Made by a program: the position numbers and the translations under genes. 64,000 bases of DNA from Antitrichia curtipendula (Eukaryota > Streptophyta > Bryopsida > Hypnales > Leucodontaceae): positions 11,594,001 through 11,658,000 of the forward strand of contig OX579635.1 of assembly GCA_951230915.1 (NCBI GenBank), read 5' to 3'. A model generated the notes under the pieces. It made no database searches, was not told the DNA's origin, and saw nothing but the letters and a program-made list of their open reading frames with translations. Positions 1 through 11,200 of the stretch are shown here, in pieces (position 1 is the stretch's first letter; each line of letters starts with the position of its first letter).

Positions 1-224
1 ATTTAAAGTTGCACAAATTACTTAGGAATTTTGAAACTTAAAATCAAATTTTGAAAAGTATGTTTTCTAGTTCTTTAAACATTTCTTGTAGAAATAAAAT
101 AAAACATTTGAAAAACTACTTACTTATTAATTTTAATAGTCAAAAGGTAAATTTACATAACACAAAGTAAATTTTTTTTTCTATCAACTTTATTCCACAA
201 AAGTCAACAAGCCATTCATTGGTT

Positions 225-300
225 GCTACATCAAATGACAAAGGAATTTTTATTAATTTCCAAGAGTGGATAGAGAAAATAGAGACAAATGTACATTCAT
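225..300 (+). repeat. Small diverged fragment of the core repeat
   Basis: TGACAAAGGAATTTT and GAGAAAATAGAGACAA match 60133-60190 in copy B (reverse of about 5950-6012 in copy A). Only this stretch is recognisable; the rest of 1-327 shows nothing. Confidence 0.6.
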
Positions 301-331
301 GATTCATCTACTTGATTTCGTCTTTTATTAA

Positions 332-1260
332 CCCCTAAAGGACCAAACACCATTTTTTGACAACATACCAATTGGAGGTAGCTCACTAAGACCAGAATTT
401 TTATTTTTATTCTTTGAAATTTTCAAACAAGATGTGTCTAAGGAGTAGCTTTTAAGGCCCAATAATTTTCATAACATTTGACAACATGGTTAAAAAGTTA
501 TTCCATGATATGTCATTTTCATTGGTCAGCGGGCAACCCGGACAACTGAATAAACTTCTTTTAAAATCATTGTTTTTTTAAATAAAAAATTGAAATTGGT
601 TCTTTAGATTTATATATACGTGGGAAGCTTTGAATCATTCCATTTTGATTAATGAGATGAAAGTTATGAGGAGTTTTAGTTTGAGGGTAGTTATAGAATC
701 TCTACTCTAAGATAAACTTTGAAATCTTTTATTTAATTCAATTTTCAATATTTTTGGAAAAAAATAAAAACTTTGGGTGTAGATTTTTTATTACAACATT
801 ACAACCATTGGAATTGGCATTTTTTAATTCCGTATTTCAATTCTTAACAATTTAGTATTTTGAACATTCCTCTTTCTACTTACTATTTTTTTCCTATATG
901 TTTTACAAATCCAAATGATTTGAAAATTTTCAAGCATGCATCCAATTTGCCTTAAAGAATGAATTCAAAGAGTAACCACCAATTTGGACATTTTTTCATA
1001 CAAATGTGACCTTGTGAAGTGCAGCTGCTCGGAATTTCGCAGGGACAAAAAAATGATTTTTGTCAATTCAAACTCTATTATCTTGCAATCCACACGGTGA
1101 AAATTTCTGAAATTTTTTCCACAACTTCTCAAACTAGTTTAATACAAGATCCTGCGGTTACATTTTTTCCAAAATGATTTCTTTCTAAATTTAGTACTTG
1201 TATTAGAAATAACAATTTTGGAGCGATTTTGGTGAAAACATAGTCTCTGACCTTTAGGGG
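332..1260. mobile_element. TTAA-flanked TIR element, family 1 copy 1
   Basis: 929-bp element with ends CCCCTAAAGGACC and CCTTTAGGGG, flanked by TTAA on both sides (328-331, 1261-1264). It is closely related along its length to 26809-27742. It has no transposase ORF, so it is non-autonomous. Confidence 0.85.
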
Positions 1261-1504
1261 TTAATGTAGTTACTGCATTATTTGAGCTCATTGTCACAAT
1301 GAGCTCAAAAAAAATATAAAATATAAAAAATAGATTTCATCCCCTGGTAAGCTCAAAAAACAATTTAAATTAAATTAAAAAATTTTGTACCCTCCCCAAT
1401 CTCACCCCTTTGTAATTTTCAGGTAGGGATGGCATTTGATATGGGATACATCCCATATCCTGTACCCGTACCTATACCCATATTGTATTTACATTGTATA
1501 TCAT

Positions 1505-1545
1505 GTATCTATATCATATCCATATCCATATCCATATCCATATCC
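1505..1545. repeat. (ATATCC)n microsatellite
   Basis: About five ATATCC units. It creates a spurious Tyr/Pro-rich ORF. The rest of 1265-1682 holds nothing recognisable. Confidence 0.9.
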
Positions 1546-1686
1546 AAAGTTGTTTTTCAAGATCAACGACATTGGGAGAGGGAGGATTATTTTTATTTTT
1601 GAATCAATGGCTCTTAATTTTTCAGGCGGGGGGGGGGAAGGAAATGGACATGATGCATCTTTTTGTTACATTGCATTGTTACTTAA

Positions 1687-2107
1687 CCCCTTTAGGATGT
1701 TAGCATGTGTACGTTTTTGTATACTACGTCGTAAAATACAGTCTGACTCACATTAAAGTCTGAAATCTGAAAATGTGATAGTGCACAACTTTCCACCAGT
1801 AGATTAATAATTTTATCCAAAATTTTGCACTTTTGTCTCACATCCCAAGACTTGAATTGAATTTCAGTAATTAATGAGAAGAATCACTAGAAAAAATTTA
1901 CTAGAAATACATGTTGAAAAAAAGGAGAGAAGCAATGAGCCATCCACTTACATTTGCCCACCTCAAACCATACAACAAAACACATTAAAGCTCACTACAC
2001 ATTTAATGGAAAGCGAAAACATTGGAAAGAGGACCCGATTAAGGCAAGGCATACTGTATTGTATAAAAATTCGTAGGCTAGTTTGGGCTGCTAACATCCT
2101 AAAGGGG
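1687..2107. mobile_element. TTAA-flanked TIR element, family 4
   Basis: 421 bp with perfect 19-bp inverted ends (CCCCTTTAGGATGTTAGCA) between TTAA at 1683-1686 and 2108-2111. The sequence just right of it (GTGGATGGAGCATCAAAATT) recurs at 54900, so it sits at or in a P repeat. Confidence 0.88.
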
Positions 2108-2374
2108 TTAAAGTGGATGGAGCATCAAAATTCTAATTTTCCAAATCCCAACTCTCAACTATACACATGTCAAATTTTTTGAGGCATTTCTCATATGAAA
2201 TCTCTAAAGCCAATAAATAAATTTTTTATTTTTATTTTTATTTTTAAATTATTTTATATTGTGACCAATGCTAGTTGGTTCAGAGGAATAGGAACAAGCT
2301 TGAAACGACCCTCCAGATCCCCCAAAACACATCTAATGGTATGGAAAATATTAATTCAAATAAATAAAAAATAG

Positions 2375-3200
2375 TCAAATTGATGAAATTTTTTGGCAGT
2401 AAGAAAACAAGCATGCAGTCAAAATTTTAACATTTCAAAAAATACGCTTTTCCATCTCATAAGATTCGACAACTAAAAAAATCTTACAGTACTACGAAAT
2501 AATATTACATCCCTTTCACAGTTAGAATGAGGTGGACATGATCACATGGCAAAAGAAGTGATGGGACCTTATAGTCAGATACTTTGTCTCTAAGTATACC
2601 AAAATTTGTGATTGCGAAGAGACCTTTGTCTGGACAAGTACTTTGTCTTCAAGTGTGTACGAGTTCATATGCGTATAAGAGAAGTGTTACTACATTGCTT
2701 TCACAGTTAGAGTAGGTGGGCATGATCACATGGAAAAAGAAGTGAAGGAGACCTTGTTGCTAGGGTTTTTGTCTTCAAGCATGCCAACATTCATGAATGT
2801 GGGGATGGTGTTGGCAAAAGCTCTGTCTTCAAGTGCATCAAAGTTAATGTGTGTAAGACAAGTGGTGTCTGTACTTGACAACAACGTAGTTCATATACTA
2901 CATTATTAAGCTTTATATTTGTAGAACTTTAATATAATTGTAGTCTTATACACCACTGTGAATAGTACATATATACATGTAAATGTGTGGTTTCAAATAC
3001 ATAGAGGACATTTTTTAATACCTATTAGGTGCTTTTCAGCTTGATCCACAAATTGGCCACTCATGACAAAATTTGAGAAGTTGTATATTTCAAGCCCATC
3101 ACATATTTAAGGGTCAATCTTTAGAAAGTTTTTTGAATTCCTTCAGAGGATCCATATTGCACATCAAGATATTTAATTAATTCTATCTAGAAAAAAAATC
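2375..3200 (+). repeat. P repeat copy 1
   Basis: Contains two ~180-190-bp sub-units, each with CATGATCACATGG, AAGAAGTGA and TTTGTCTTCAAG motifs, followed by a shared tail with CATATACTACATTATTA. Same family as 9655-10805 (reverse), 51745-52700, 53500-54520 and 54870-56340. Confidence 0.8.
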
Positions 3201-3475
3201 ATTTTTATCTTTTATTTTTTTTTGTATTTCGCCTCTCTTTGGCATTTAATTCTTCTATGCAGGATGATAAACCTATTTCACGAAGTGGGACCAATAGTAT
3301 GAAAATGCAAGAAGTTTATTCCAAGGAAAAATATAGGAGTTTTTTTAATTTTTCACACATGAAAAAATTTGTAAATTTCAAATTCATGTTTGCAATTAGA
3401 AACCTCAAATAAGCTAGGAGAGGTCAAGAATATATCATAGACATGGTACAAAATAAGGGGTAAGATTTTACTTCT

Positions 3476-4357
3476 AGGGGAGGTCACTCTCACTACATTT
3501 GGGGTACCCACGTGTGGCGGAGTGATTTTTTGACCCCCTATTTACTTTTGAATAAACTATAATTTCATCCTAAAACTTTGAGCTTTGTTTAACAATGATT
3601 AAAGGTTTCTATTGACAAAAATTTCAATTCCAAATAACATAAGATATATTGTCTAGAAAACGTTGAAAAATGAACCAAAACGACATGTTCTCCAACTAAA
3701 ATATTTATAGAGCTCACATAAAGATGACTATTGCATCAATATTCAACCAAAATAAACTTTCAATAGAAAAATATTCTATAGAAATTTTTTTTCGTTTTTC
3801 AAATTTTTTTTTCTTATATAATATAGAGGTGTGAAAGTTATTTTAACACCATATTCATTATATTGGGAGATTTCCAGGATTTGGGGAGGTTGGTTGTTTT
3901 TTTCATTATTTTATTTTTTTGCAAATTCAGCTCGATTCAAGCTGAATTTGCCCAAATTCTGCTCCATTCGACTTGAATTTGTGCAAATTTAGCTCAATTT
4001 GACCTAAATTTACGCATTTCAGCTCAAATCGAGCTGAATTTGGGCACAATCAAGTTGACTCAAGCTAAATATTTAGATCACCTCAAAAACACGCATTATT
4101 TTGAGAGGTTCCCAATCTCCCAAAATAATGAATATGGTATTTTTTCAGCTTTACAATGTATCTTTTTTCTTAACAAATTTATAACTAATTACTATTAGCA
4201 TAAAAAAGTACCAATAATTCAAAACATAAACTTTTAAAGTAGTAAAATCTATCCATAAATTTTTTCTTGGAAAAAAAATTAAATTTTAAGATGTATTACA
4301 TGTATTACTTTTTCCGCCGCCCATGGATTGCTAAAACGCGGGGAGTGTCCTCCCCGG
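3476..4357. mobile_element. Q-family TIR element copy 1, with nested MITE
   Basis: Ends GGGGAGGTCACTCTCACTAC and (inverted) CCGGGGAGGACACTCC. It is collinear with the reverse complement of 42061-42612 except for the insertion at about 3845-4139. Confidence 0.7.
3845..4139. mobile_element. MITE nested in Q-family copy 1
   Basis: Ends ACCATATTCATTATATTGGG and (inverted) ACCATATTCATTATTTTGGG. ATTTT appears on both sides, but a T-run makes the duplication ambiguous. The interior has repeated CARGCTGAATTTG / GCAAATTCAGCTCGA units in both orientations. Confidence 0.75.
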
Positions 4358-4559
4358 GTTTTACTTTTACCTTGATAAACTTGCAATTTAATCCTATTGA
4401 TCCCACTTTCTATGGTGGATTTAGCGTCTATCATTCTTCCACTATCATCTCCACTATAATAGGTCACTTGTTGTTTTTATCTAGTCACCTCAATATATTC
4501 ATCCACTTGACCATTTTAAATCTATGTGGAGTGTTTTTCCATCTAATTTCAATTACAAA

Positions 4560-5050
4560 ATATTATCAATGATCATAACAAATCATGCTTTAATAGATTT
4601 TTGTAGGAAATGCCTAGTGGCACACTTGAAGGAAAAATACCAGACCGCTAGGTTTTATCAAGACTTTGGTCATGTTTCATGACATTAAATAGCATTGATA
4701 ACATAACTAACAAATAGTCTTCTTATATACCATTATATAAATATAAATTAGAAGGCAATCAACCATCACCAACAAACATTGATCAACCATGATAAATAAA
4801 ACATACAAAATCAATATTTTGACATCACCTTTATATAAAAATAATTTAGTAGCTTCAAATTGAACACGCTTTCATGTTACTTTCCTTCTAAGAGAGATAT
4901 AAAGTTTTGGTGCAAGTCAATATTGGCCCCATGGATTGAAATGAGGTCCAAAGTAAAATTTCTTTTACTTCTGCCAATCTGCACAAATAGGTTGAAATTC
5001 TTTTCTTTCTATACAAGATTAATAGCATTTGATTCAAGAGAGGTGTGTGC
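4560..5050 (-). repeat. P repeat fragment, outer side of core copy A
   Basis: Reverse-complement match to 51750-52200 (blocks around GGCCAATATTGACTTGCACC and GCCACTAGGCATTTCCTAC). There is no equivalent on the outer side of copy B. Confidence 0.7.
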
Positions 5051-5228
5051 ATAAAAAATGTGTTCATCTAAGGTCCCATGATTGACCCAAATGAATTAGA
5101 ACAAGTGACGAGTTCACAATTTTTGAATTAAATTTCTTTTTGCTAACCCACGGTAGTTGAAGTACCAATATGGTGAGCAGGATTTGTCAATTGGTCCTAC
5201 TAAACTAGTCAATCCACCACCATCAAAA

Positions 5229-5487
5229 CGAGGGTTGTTATTTAGCTAATATGTAAGTATAGGAGTGTGAGCATATGAACTTAGAATACTACACATCTAT
5301 GTTATAGGTGTATATACTACAAAAAAACGTTTACGATTATAGGGTGTATATATTACAAATATCCATATTATAGTTGTTTATGATACATACACCTTCTATA
5401 GTGTGTGGTATCTATATTATAGGTACCTATATTGTAGGCTCAATGCTCACAAACTCGCATTCTTGAGTTCACATACTAGCACCATTG
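5229..5487. mobile_element. Mutator-like MITE inserted in copy A
   Basis: About 259 bp absent from copy B. It is flanked by the 9-bp repeat CCATCAAAA (5220-5228 and 5488-5496); the unoccupied site is at 60652-60660. The 3' end CTAGCACCATTG matches the 3' end of the element at 10958-11191 (CTAGCATCATTG), which also has a 9-bp duplication. The interior is rich in ATTATAGGTRYMTAT-type repeats. The terminal inverted repeats are weak. A 9-bp duplication is typical of Mutator-like elements. Confidence 0.7.
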
Positions 5488-7185
5488 CCATCAAAACAAC
5501 AAGCTCATAGGCTCAACTTTCCTTCAGCTACATCAATTTAAAGTGTTTTTTAATATGCAGCAATGAAAAGGTAAACTCTAGACTTCAAAATATCTAAAAA
5601 CAACATATAAATACTACAAAAACATCTCGGAAGAGTTTCATTTTAAAAGAGTTCATTGGGGTGAGGCTGCATTGAAGTTGCACATATCAACGTATCAACT
5701 GTATCAAGTGAACGTATCCACGTATCAGCGGGCGTATCAGTCAGCGTGTCACTACCGAGTGGAATCTAGCTCGGAAGACAGTGAGCAGGAATTCGAATGC
5801 AACCGGAAATGCATCAATGCAGGTTCATAGCAAGATTCATAGCAAGATTCATAGCTGCAATAGATTCTAGCTCTGTGTCACCATGAATGAACGATCCCCC
5901 CTCTCGAATACCGTAAACATGAGCCGTGAAAGACCGACTGCCGACCTTGCATTTAATTGTCTCTATTTTCTCTCAATCTACTGCTGGCAATTAATGAAAA
6001 TTCCTTTGTCAGTTACTTCCATTCTTCACGCATGAAGGAGGGCTGGCATGACTGGCAGCGGAACGTCTACTAACTTAGTCCAGCAACTACTCAAATGAAG
6101 ATCGAGCTCTTGCAAGTAAAAGTTATGGAGGGGCAGAAATGCGGAATAGCCATGATCGAGCTGGGGTGGAGTGGTAGTCAGCGCGGGGGACTCCAAAGCA
6201 ATGTACACTACAAGGGAGTGCACGTACCAGCACTTGGGGAGCTGTAACGGACGCTGCAAACTTAGCGTATGCACTTACGGGCGGGTACTTGCCAATGCAA
6301 TGTACCAGAAACTGGCTATCTATGGAGTGGCAAGCAGTGGCAACTGGCAAGAGAGGGGAAGGGAGGGGAGTTGGGGAAAGGTCACTGGGGCATGTCTGCT
6401 AGTGTGGAAGTGAACCTGGCATACAATGAAAATAACATTGGCGTACGTCACGTACTCCTGTGGCTTGGCATGACGTTTCTCATAGTGCAGCTCAACTTTC
6501 GTGCTACTGAGTCCATAACTCGACAAAGCAGAACAAACACTCCACAAAACTCTGCCCCCGAACTGCAACAGGCTGGTTTTGACCACGATTCTGCCATACC
6601 GACAACTCAGACAATCGAAGGTCCGACCACGAAACCACGACATTGGATGAGACAATGAATCAGAAAGTACAGTTAATTGCAAAACCCGTCGTGAGTATGA
6701 ATGCAGGCACACTACAATTTAATAGTGAATCACAAGGAGATTGCAAAGTAAGGAGTGGGAAGCACCGGCCGGGCTAGCCGCTACTGATCAGTATACTAGC
6801 TTGAGAAAATAGAGTACTACTACTGTCTTATGCAATCTGCCGCGGGTAAAGCCCTACGCTAGATGCTTGATTATGAAGCGACTGCCGGAGTTCGTCGCTA
6901 CATTGATCTGCATCGGGCACAAGCTCGCCATAGCTGCGGATCAGATAAACATTCAAGCATTGCGTCAGTGATACCAAACTTTCAAGCCTACTCCCAAGAT
7001 TTCGCGACGTCTAGCAAGAATTGGAAATCAAAGGCAGGGACAGCAGAAAAACGAAAGAGAATGAATTGTAACTGACGATGGTAACCGAGCGGACAAAAAC
7101 AAGACAAGCTCTGACTTCCATTCCATACCACCCACCCTCGCAGCATTCACCACAAAATGTCGAGATCACCTGAAAAGGCGTCACT

Positions 7186-8745
7186 GGAATCACAGATCGA
7201 TCTATCACAAGAAAAAAACTGCCTCCTGTAACAATTTCGCGCGCGGAGTCGCTTACCAAAGCAGCTGGATCGATCTCGCTAGCTTGCTCACCAGAGCCAA
7301 TTAAATATGGCGGATCTTCAAGGTCGACATGGCATCGCCTGTAACCAACACGTACAATGACAAGAGCTTTTTCCTCTCCGCCCAAGGCATCCAACATCAC
7401 ACACACCCGTCATCACTGCGACTCACAGCTAGCTCCCGTAATTCGGGAAAACCCGCTTGCAAGGTCGCAATTGCAACAACAAGGTACTGATGTTGTTGGA
7501 AGCCTTTGAGGGAGAAAAACAAACCCCTGTCTAGCTTCGCTTCTTCGTCTTCAACTCTTCGCAACCATCCACACATTCTACTCAGAACTCAATTAATCTC
7601 CCAGCTACTGAGATCGACTCCCCAAGAATAGCCCAGGCCCTTGCGTGCGGTAAAGACTGGTTCTCCGAATCAGCTACTGCTATGGAGAAGAAATACGTAC
7701 ACAGTGTACGCAGACACGAACAGACTGAGATGCGGACTCGCCCACAGGCTGAAGCTCCCACACAAGTTCAAGCTAGCATTTCGACTCACGCCTCGCTACC
7801 AGTGCAGTTCGACAGCCCCCATGCATCGCGGGCTACGTCCATGCTGAAATTGAAAGTCTAGCTCCCAGTAAGCTTAAGAACAGATGTAAACATACTACAC
7901 ACGTATCAGTGTCGCACTGGAGGCAGTGAGCAGACTAAAAGAAGCTCGGGAAACAGCTGCCGTGAAGCAGGAAGTGGATAGAGAAACCTGGCTTGTAATG
8001 AAAGTAACATAGGCGTACGACACTGTGGAATCAATAATCGATCTATCACAAGAAAAAACTCGCTAATGTAGCAATTTCGCGCGCGGAGTCGCGGGATGGA
8101 TCTCGCTAGCTTGCTCACCAGCGCCAATTAAATATGGCCGAACCTTCAAGGTCAATATGGCATCGCCTGTAACCAACACGTCAAATGACAAGAGCTTTTT
8201 CCTCTCCGCCCAAGGCATCCAACATCACACACCCGTCATCAACGCAACTCACAGCTAGCTCCCCGTAATTCGGGAAAACCCGCTTGCAAGGTCGCAATTG
8301 CAACAACAGAGTAATGATGTTGTTGGAAGCCTTTGAGGGAGAGAAACAAACCCCTGTTTAGCTTCGCTTCTTCGTCTTCAACTCTTCGCAACCATGCATC
8401 CACACATTCTACTCAGAACTCAATTATTCTCCCAGCTACTGAGATCGACTCCGCAAGAAAAGATCAGGCCCGTGCATGCGGCAAGGATTGGTATGTTTAC
8501 GAATGGACTCCAAACCAGCTACTGCTATGGAGAAGAAACACGTATACAGACGCAGATACAAACAGACTGAGATGTGGACTCGCCCACAGGCCGAAGCTCC
8601 CACACACGTACAAGCTAGCATTTCGACTCACGCCTCGCTACCAGTGCATTTCGACAGCTCGCATGCATCCCGGACTACATCCATGCTGAAATTGAAAGTC
8701 TAGCAAGAATAGACGGAAACCTACTACACATATATCAGTGCCGCT
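7186..8745 (+). repeat. Internal ~840-bp tandem duplication in core copy A
   Basis: The sequence from 7186 to about 7915 recurs from 8028 to about 8745 with moderate divergence. Shared landmarks are GATCGATCTATCACAAG, CAATTTCGCGCGCGGAGTCG, CGCTAGCTTGCTCACC and the CTACTGCTATGGAGAAGAAA segment. The mirror pair in copy B is at about 57235-57955 and 58065-58795. The duplication therefore preceded the inverted duplication of the whole core. Confidence 0.8.
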
Positions 8746-9654
8746 CTGGAGGCAGTCGGGAAACAGCTGCTGCAATGAAGCAGGAACTCAAGTGAAGATA
8801 CAGGCCAAGCTAAATGGAATCGTCCAAGGCTGGAGCGAGCCCTTGAAGATGGAGTCCCCAGAGGAAGGCAGCCCAGTGCAAGTGCTGGCGAGTGTGATGC
8901 AATGGGAGTTGCTTGCCCGCGTTTTTATACACAATTCCCACCAGGGCGGGGTGCCAAGACGAGCGTAGGCTTTAGGGAAGTTATGGGAGTCAGCGAGGTG
9001 GGTACCGTAGAGTTCCCCACGGACGGATTGTCTCGGGAACTCATTGGCCCCAGCAAAGCTTTCCTGATTGAATACCAAACCGAAAGCAGGTCTCGTGCGG
9101 TAAAGGCGGAGGTCGGCCGATTCTCAATCTGCCCAAATTTAGACGAGTGATTGCTTGCTTGCTTGCTCCCCCAATTTATTTTTGCTTTTCTTTTCTGTTT
9201 CTTCTCTTGCGAAGCGAACTGAACAGGCGACGGAATTTTCTTATTCGTTTTCTTCGTTTTCTTGCGTTTTGGTGGTGCCGCAAAAGTTTGTATTGCGATA
9301 TGGACAGAGAGGAAGATTCATGCCAACGGCGAATTCTGTTGCAATTAAACGGAAGAAACGGACGGAAGAGAAAAAACAGTTTCCGCCAAAATTTCGGAGC
9401 AGGGAGTTCGGAAGTTGTGGAATATGTTCTGGTGCCACGTGGAAGCACCAGGTGGAAGAACGGGCCTTCGGAAGAAATCATTGTCATTGTCAGTAGGCTG
9501 ATGTGGAGTCAAGGTGGGAGGACCCATTTTGGACACTGCCCATTCTAGACAATTCTGCCCATTCGAGCTTGCTAAGGAAATAGGAATGGGCTCATCATGG
9601 ATACGCATTCAACCATCATTTGGGAGTAAATGAAATTGGCAAGGGATGAGTAGA

Positions 9655-10805
9655 TCAAAGAGGATAGGTGACCAACAATGGAGATGATAGTAAACAGAAT
9701 TAAATGTCAAGGAGAAGTGTTACACAAAAACAATCTGAAGGTAAAAAGAATTTTTTTTCTACACAAAATTACTTAAATATCCTTATGCGCAAGAAAGGTT
9801 CTTCTAAAGGAATCCAACAACTTCCCAAAGAATGAATTTCAAATATGTGATGCTCAAAATACACAACTTTCTCAAATTTCATCATTAGAGGCCAATCTAT
9901 GGGTCAAGCTCATAAACACCTAATATGGCCTAGAGAACATCCTTCTATATAACGTTCTCTATGTAATGGAAACCATACATTTACATTCATACATGTATTG
10001 GTCACTATAGCAAATAAGACCACAAACATATCAAAGTCTTACGAATACAAAACACAATAATGTAGTATATGAACTATGTTGTTGTTAGGTATAGACATCA
10101 CTTGCCGTCTTACACAGATGAACTATGACGCACTTGAAGACAGAGCTCTTGCCCACACCATCTTCTTACATTCATGAATGTTGGCAGGCTTGAAGACAAA
10201 AAACTTGGCAACAAGGTCTCTTTCACTTCTTTTGCCATGTGATCATGCCCACTTCATTCTAATTGTGAAAACAATGTACTACCACTTGTCTTACATACAC
10301 ATGAGCTCTGACGCACTTGAAGACGAAGCTCTTGACTACACATACCATCCCCTCACATTCATGAACGTTGGTAGGCTTGAAGACCAAATACCTAACTACC
10401 TGGTTCCTTCATTTCTTTTTACATTTGATCATGCCTACCTAACTCTCATTGTGAAAGTGATGTATTACTTCTTGTTTTACACATATGTGAACTCTGACGT
10501 ACTTGAAGACAAGGCCTATCTATATAGTCCTCTCACATTCATGAACGTTGGTACATTTGACAGTATAGTACTTGTCTATATAGAGGTATAATCCTAATCA
10601 AAATATTTGTACACTTGGAAGCTAATTACCTAATTACAAGGTCCTTTCACTTCTTTTGTCATTTGCTCATGTCCACCTTACTCTAATTGTAAAAGAAATG
10701 TAACATTATTTCATAGCACACCTAGCTTTTTTTAGTTGACAAAATCTTATCAAATGGAAAAACATATTTTTTGAAATTTAGAAATCTTGGCTATTACCTT
10801 GTCTT
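9655..10805 (-). repeat. P repeat copy joined to core copy A
   Basis: Reverse complement of the P unit at about 55390-56380, so the homology of the two inverted arms extends through it. About three ~180-bp sub-units are visible (CTTCATTCTAATTGTGAAA, TTCATGAACGTTGG). An ORF of 137 codons here arises from the repeat period being a multiple of three. Confidence 0.8.
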
Positions 10806-10957
10806 GTAAAATTGCAAAAAAATTCATCAATTTGACCATTTTAAACATGTATTTTCATCAATATGTATATTAAAGTGTATACAATTGTAGTATTTGGAAA
10901 GGGAAATGATGTCCAATGCATATGAACTAAGCTTGAGTCTTAAGCTTAATCTCCTAG

Positions 10958-11191
10958 GGGGGAGTGTTAGGATGTGAGCATAAAATTTATCAATCCATAA
11001 GCTTAGGGGTTTGTATGATAGACACCTTCTATAATAATAGATGTTTAAGTTATAGGTACTTGTGTTATAGACTTTTTTTATGTTATAATACACCTATGTT
11101 ATAGGTACATATGTTATAAACACCTTCAAATGGTTGTAGGTACATACCTATAAGTAGGTTCAAGGCTTGTAGACTCACGCTAGCATCATTG
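10958..11191. mobile_element. Mutator-like MITE, second copy
   Basis: 234-bp element flanked by a perfect 9-bp duplication, ATCTCCTAG (10949-10957 and 11192-11200). It starts GGGGGAGTGTTAGGATGTG and ends CTAGCATCATTG. The interior has repeated GTTATAGGTAC units like the element at 5229-5487. A remnant of the same 3' end (CTAGCATCATTGG) is seen near 36752-36766. Confidence 0.7.
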
Positions 11192-11200
11192 ATCTCCTAG

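Larger units (their letters stand above)
5153..9650 (+). repeat. Left arm (copy A) of a ~4.5 kb inverted duplication, GC-richer core
   Basis: This segment is nearly identical to the reverse complement of 56390-60722. Matching landmarks include the CGTATCA-rich stretch near 5690-5740, the ATTCATAGCAAG triplication at 5826-5860 and the GCTTGCTTGCTTGC run near 9155. The composition is clearly GC-richer than the surroundings. It carries a ~840-bp internal tandem duplication (7186-7915 and 8028-8745). No ORF is conserved as protein between the arms: the longest right-arm ORF is broken here by a 10-bp indel near 6360. A TATA-like box (reverse complement of TATAAAAA) lies at 8922-8929. Function and transposon class are unknown. 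A 9-bp-TSD insertion sits at 5229-5487. Confidence 0.9.

Noticed and set aside
1436..1756. Tyr/Pro-rich ORF of 106 codons
   Set aside because: It is generated by the (ATATCC)n microsatellite and ends inside a transposable element.
10178..10591. 137-codon ORF with an internal 60-residue repeat
   Set aside because: It arises because P sub-units are about 180 bp, a multiple of three. Other P copies are full of stops.
10937..11200. Copia-like LTR with polypurine tract (GGGGGAGTGTTAGG start)
   Set aside because: The start looks LTR-like, but the 9-bp duplication ATCTCCTAG lies outside it, the 3' end is CATTG rather than CA, and a relative in core copy A shows the same boundaries. A Mutator-type MITE fits better.
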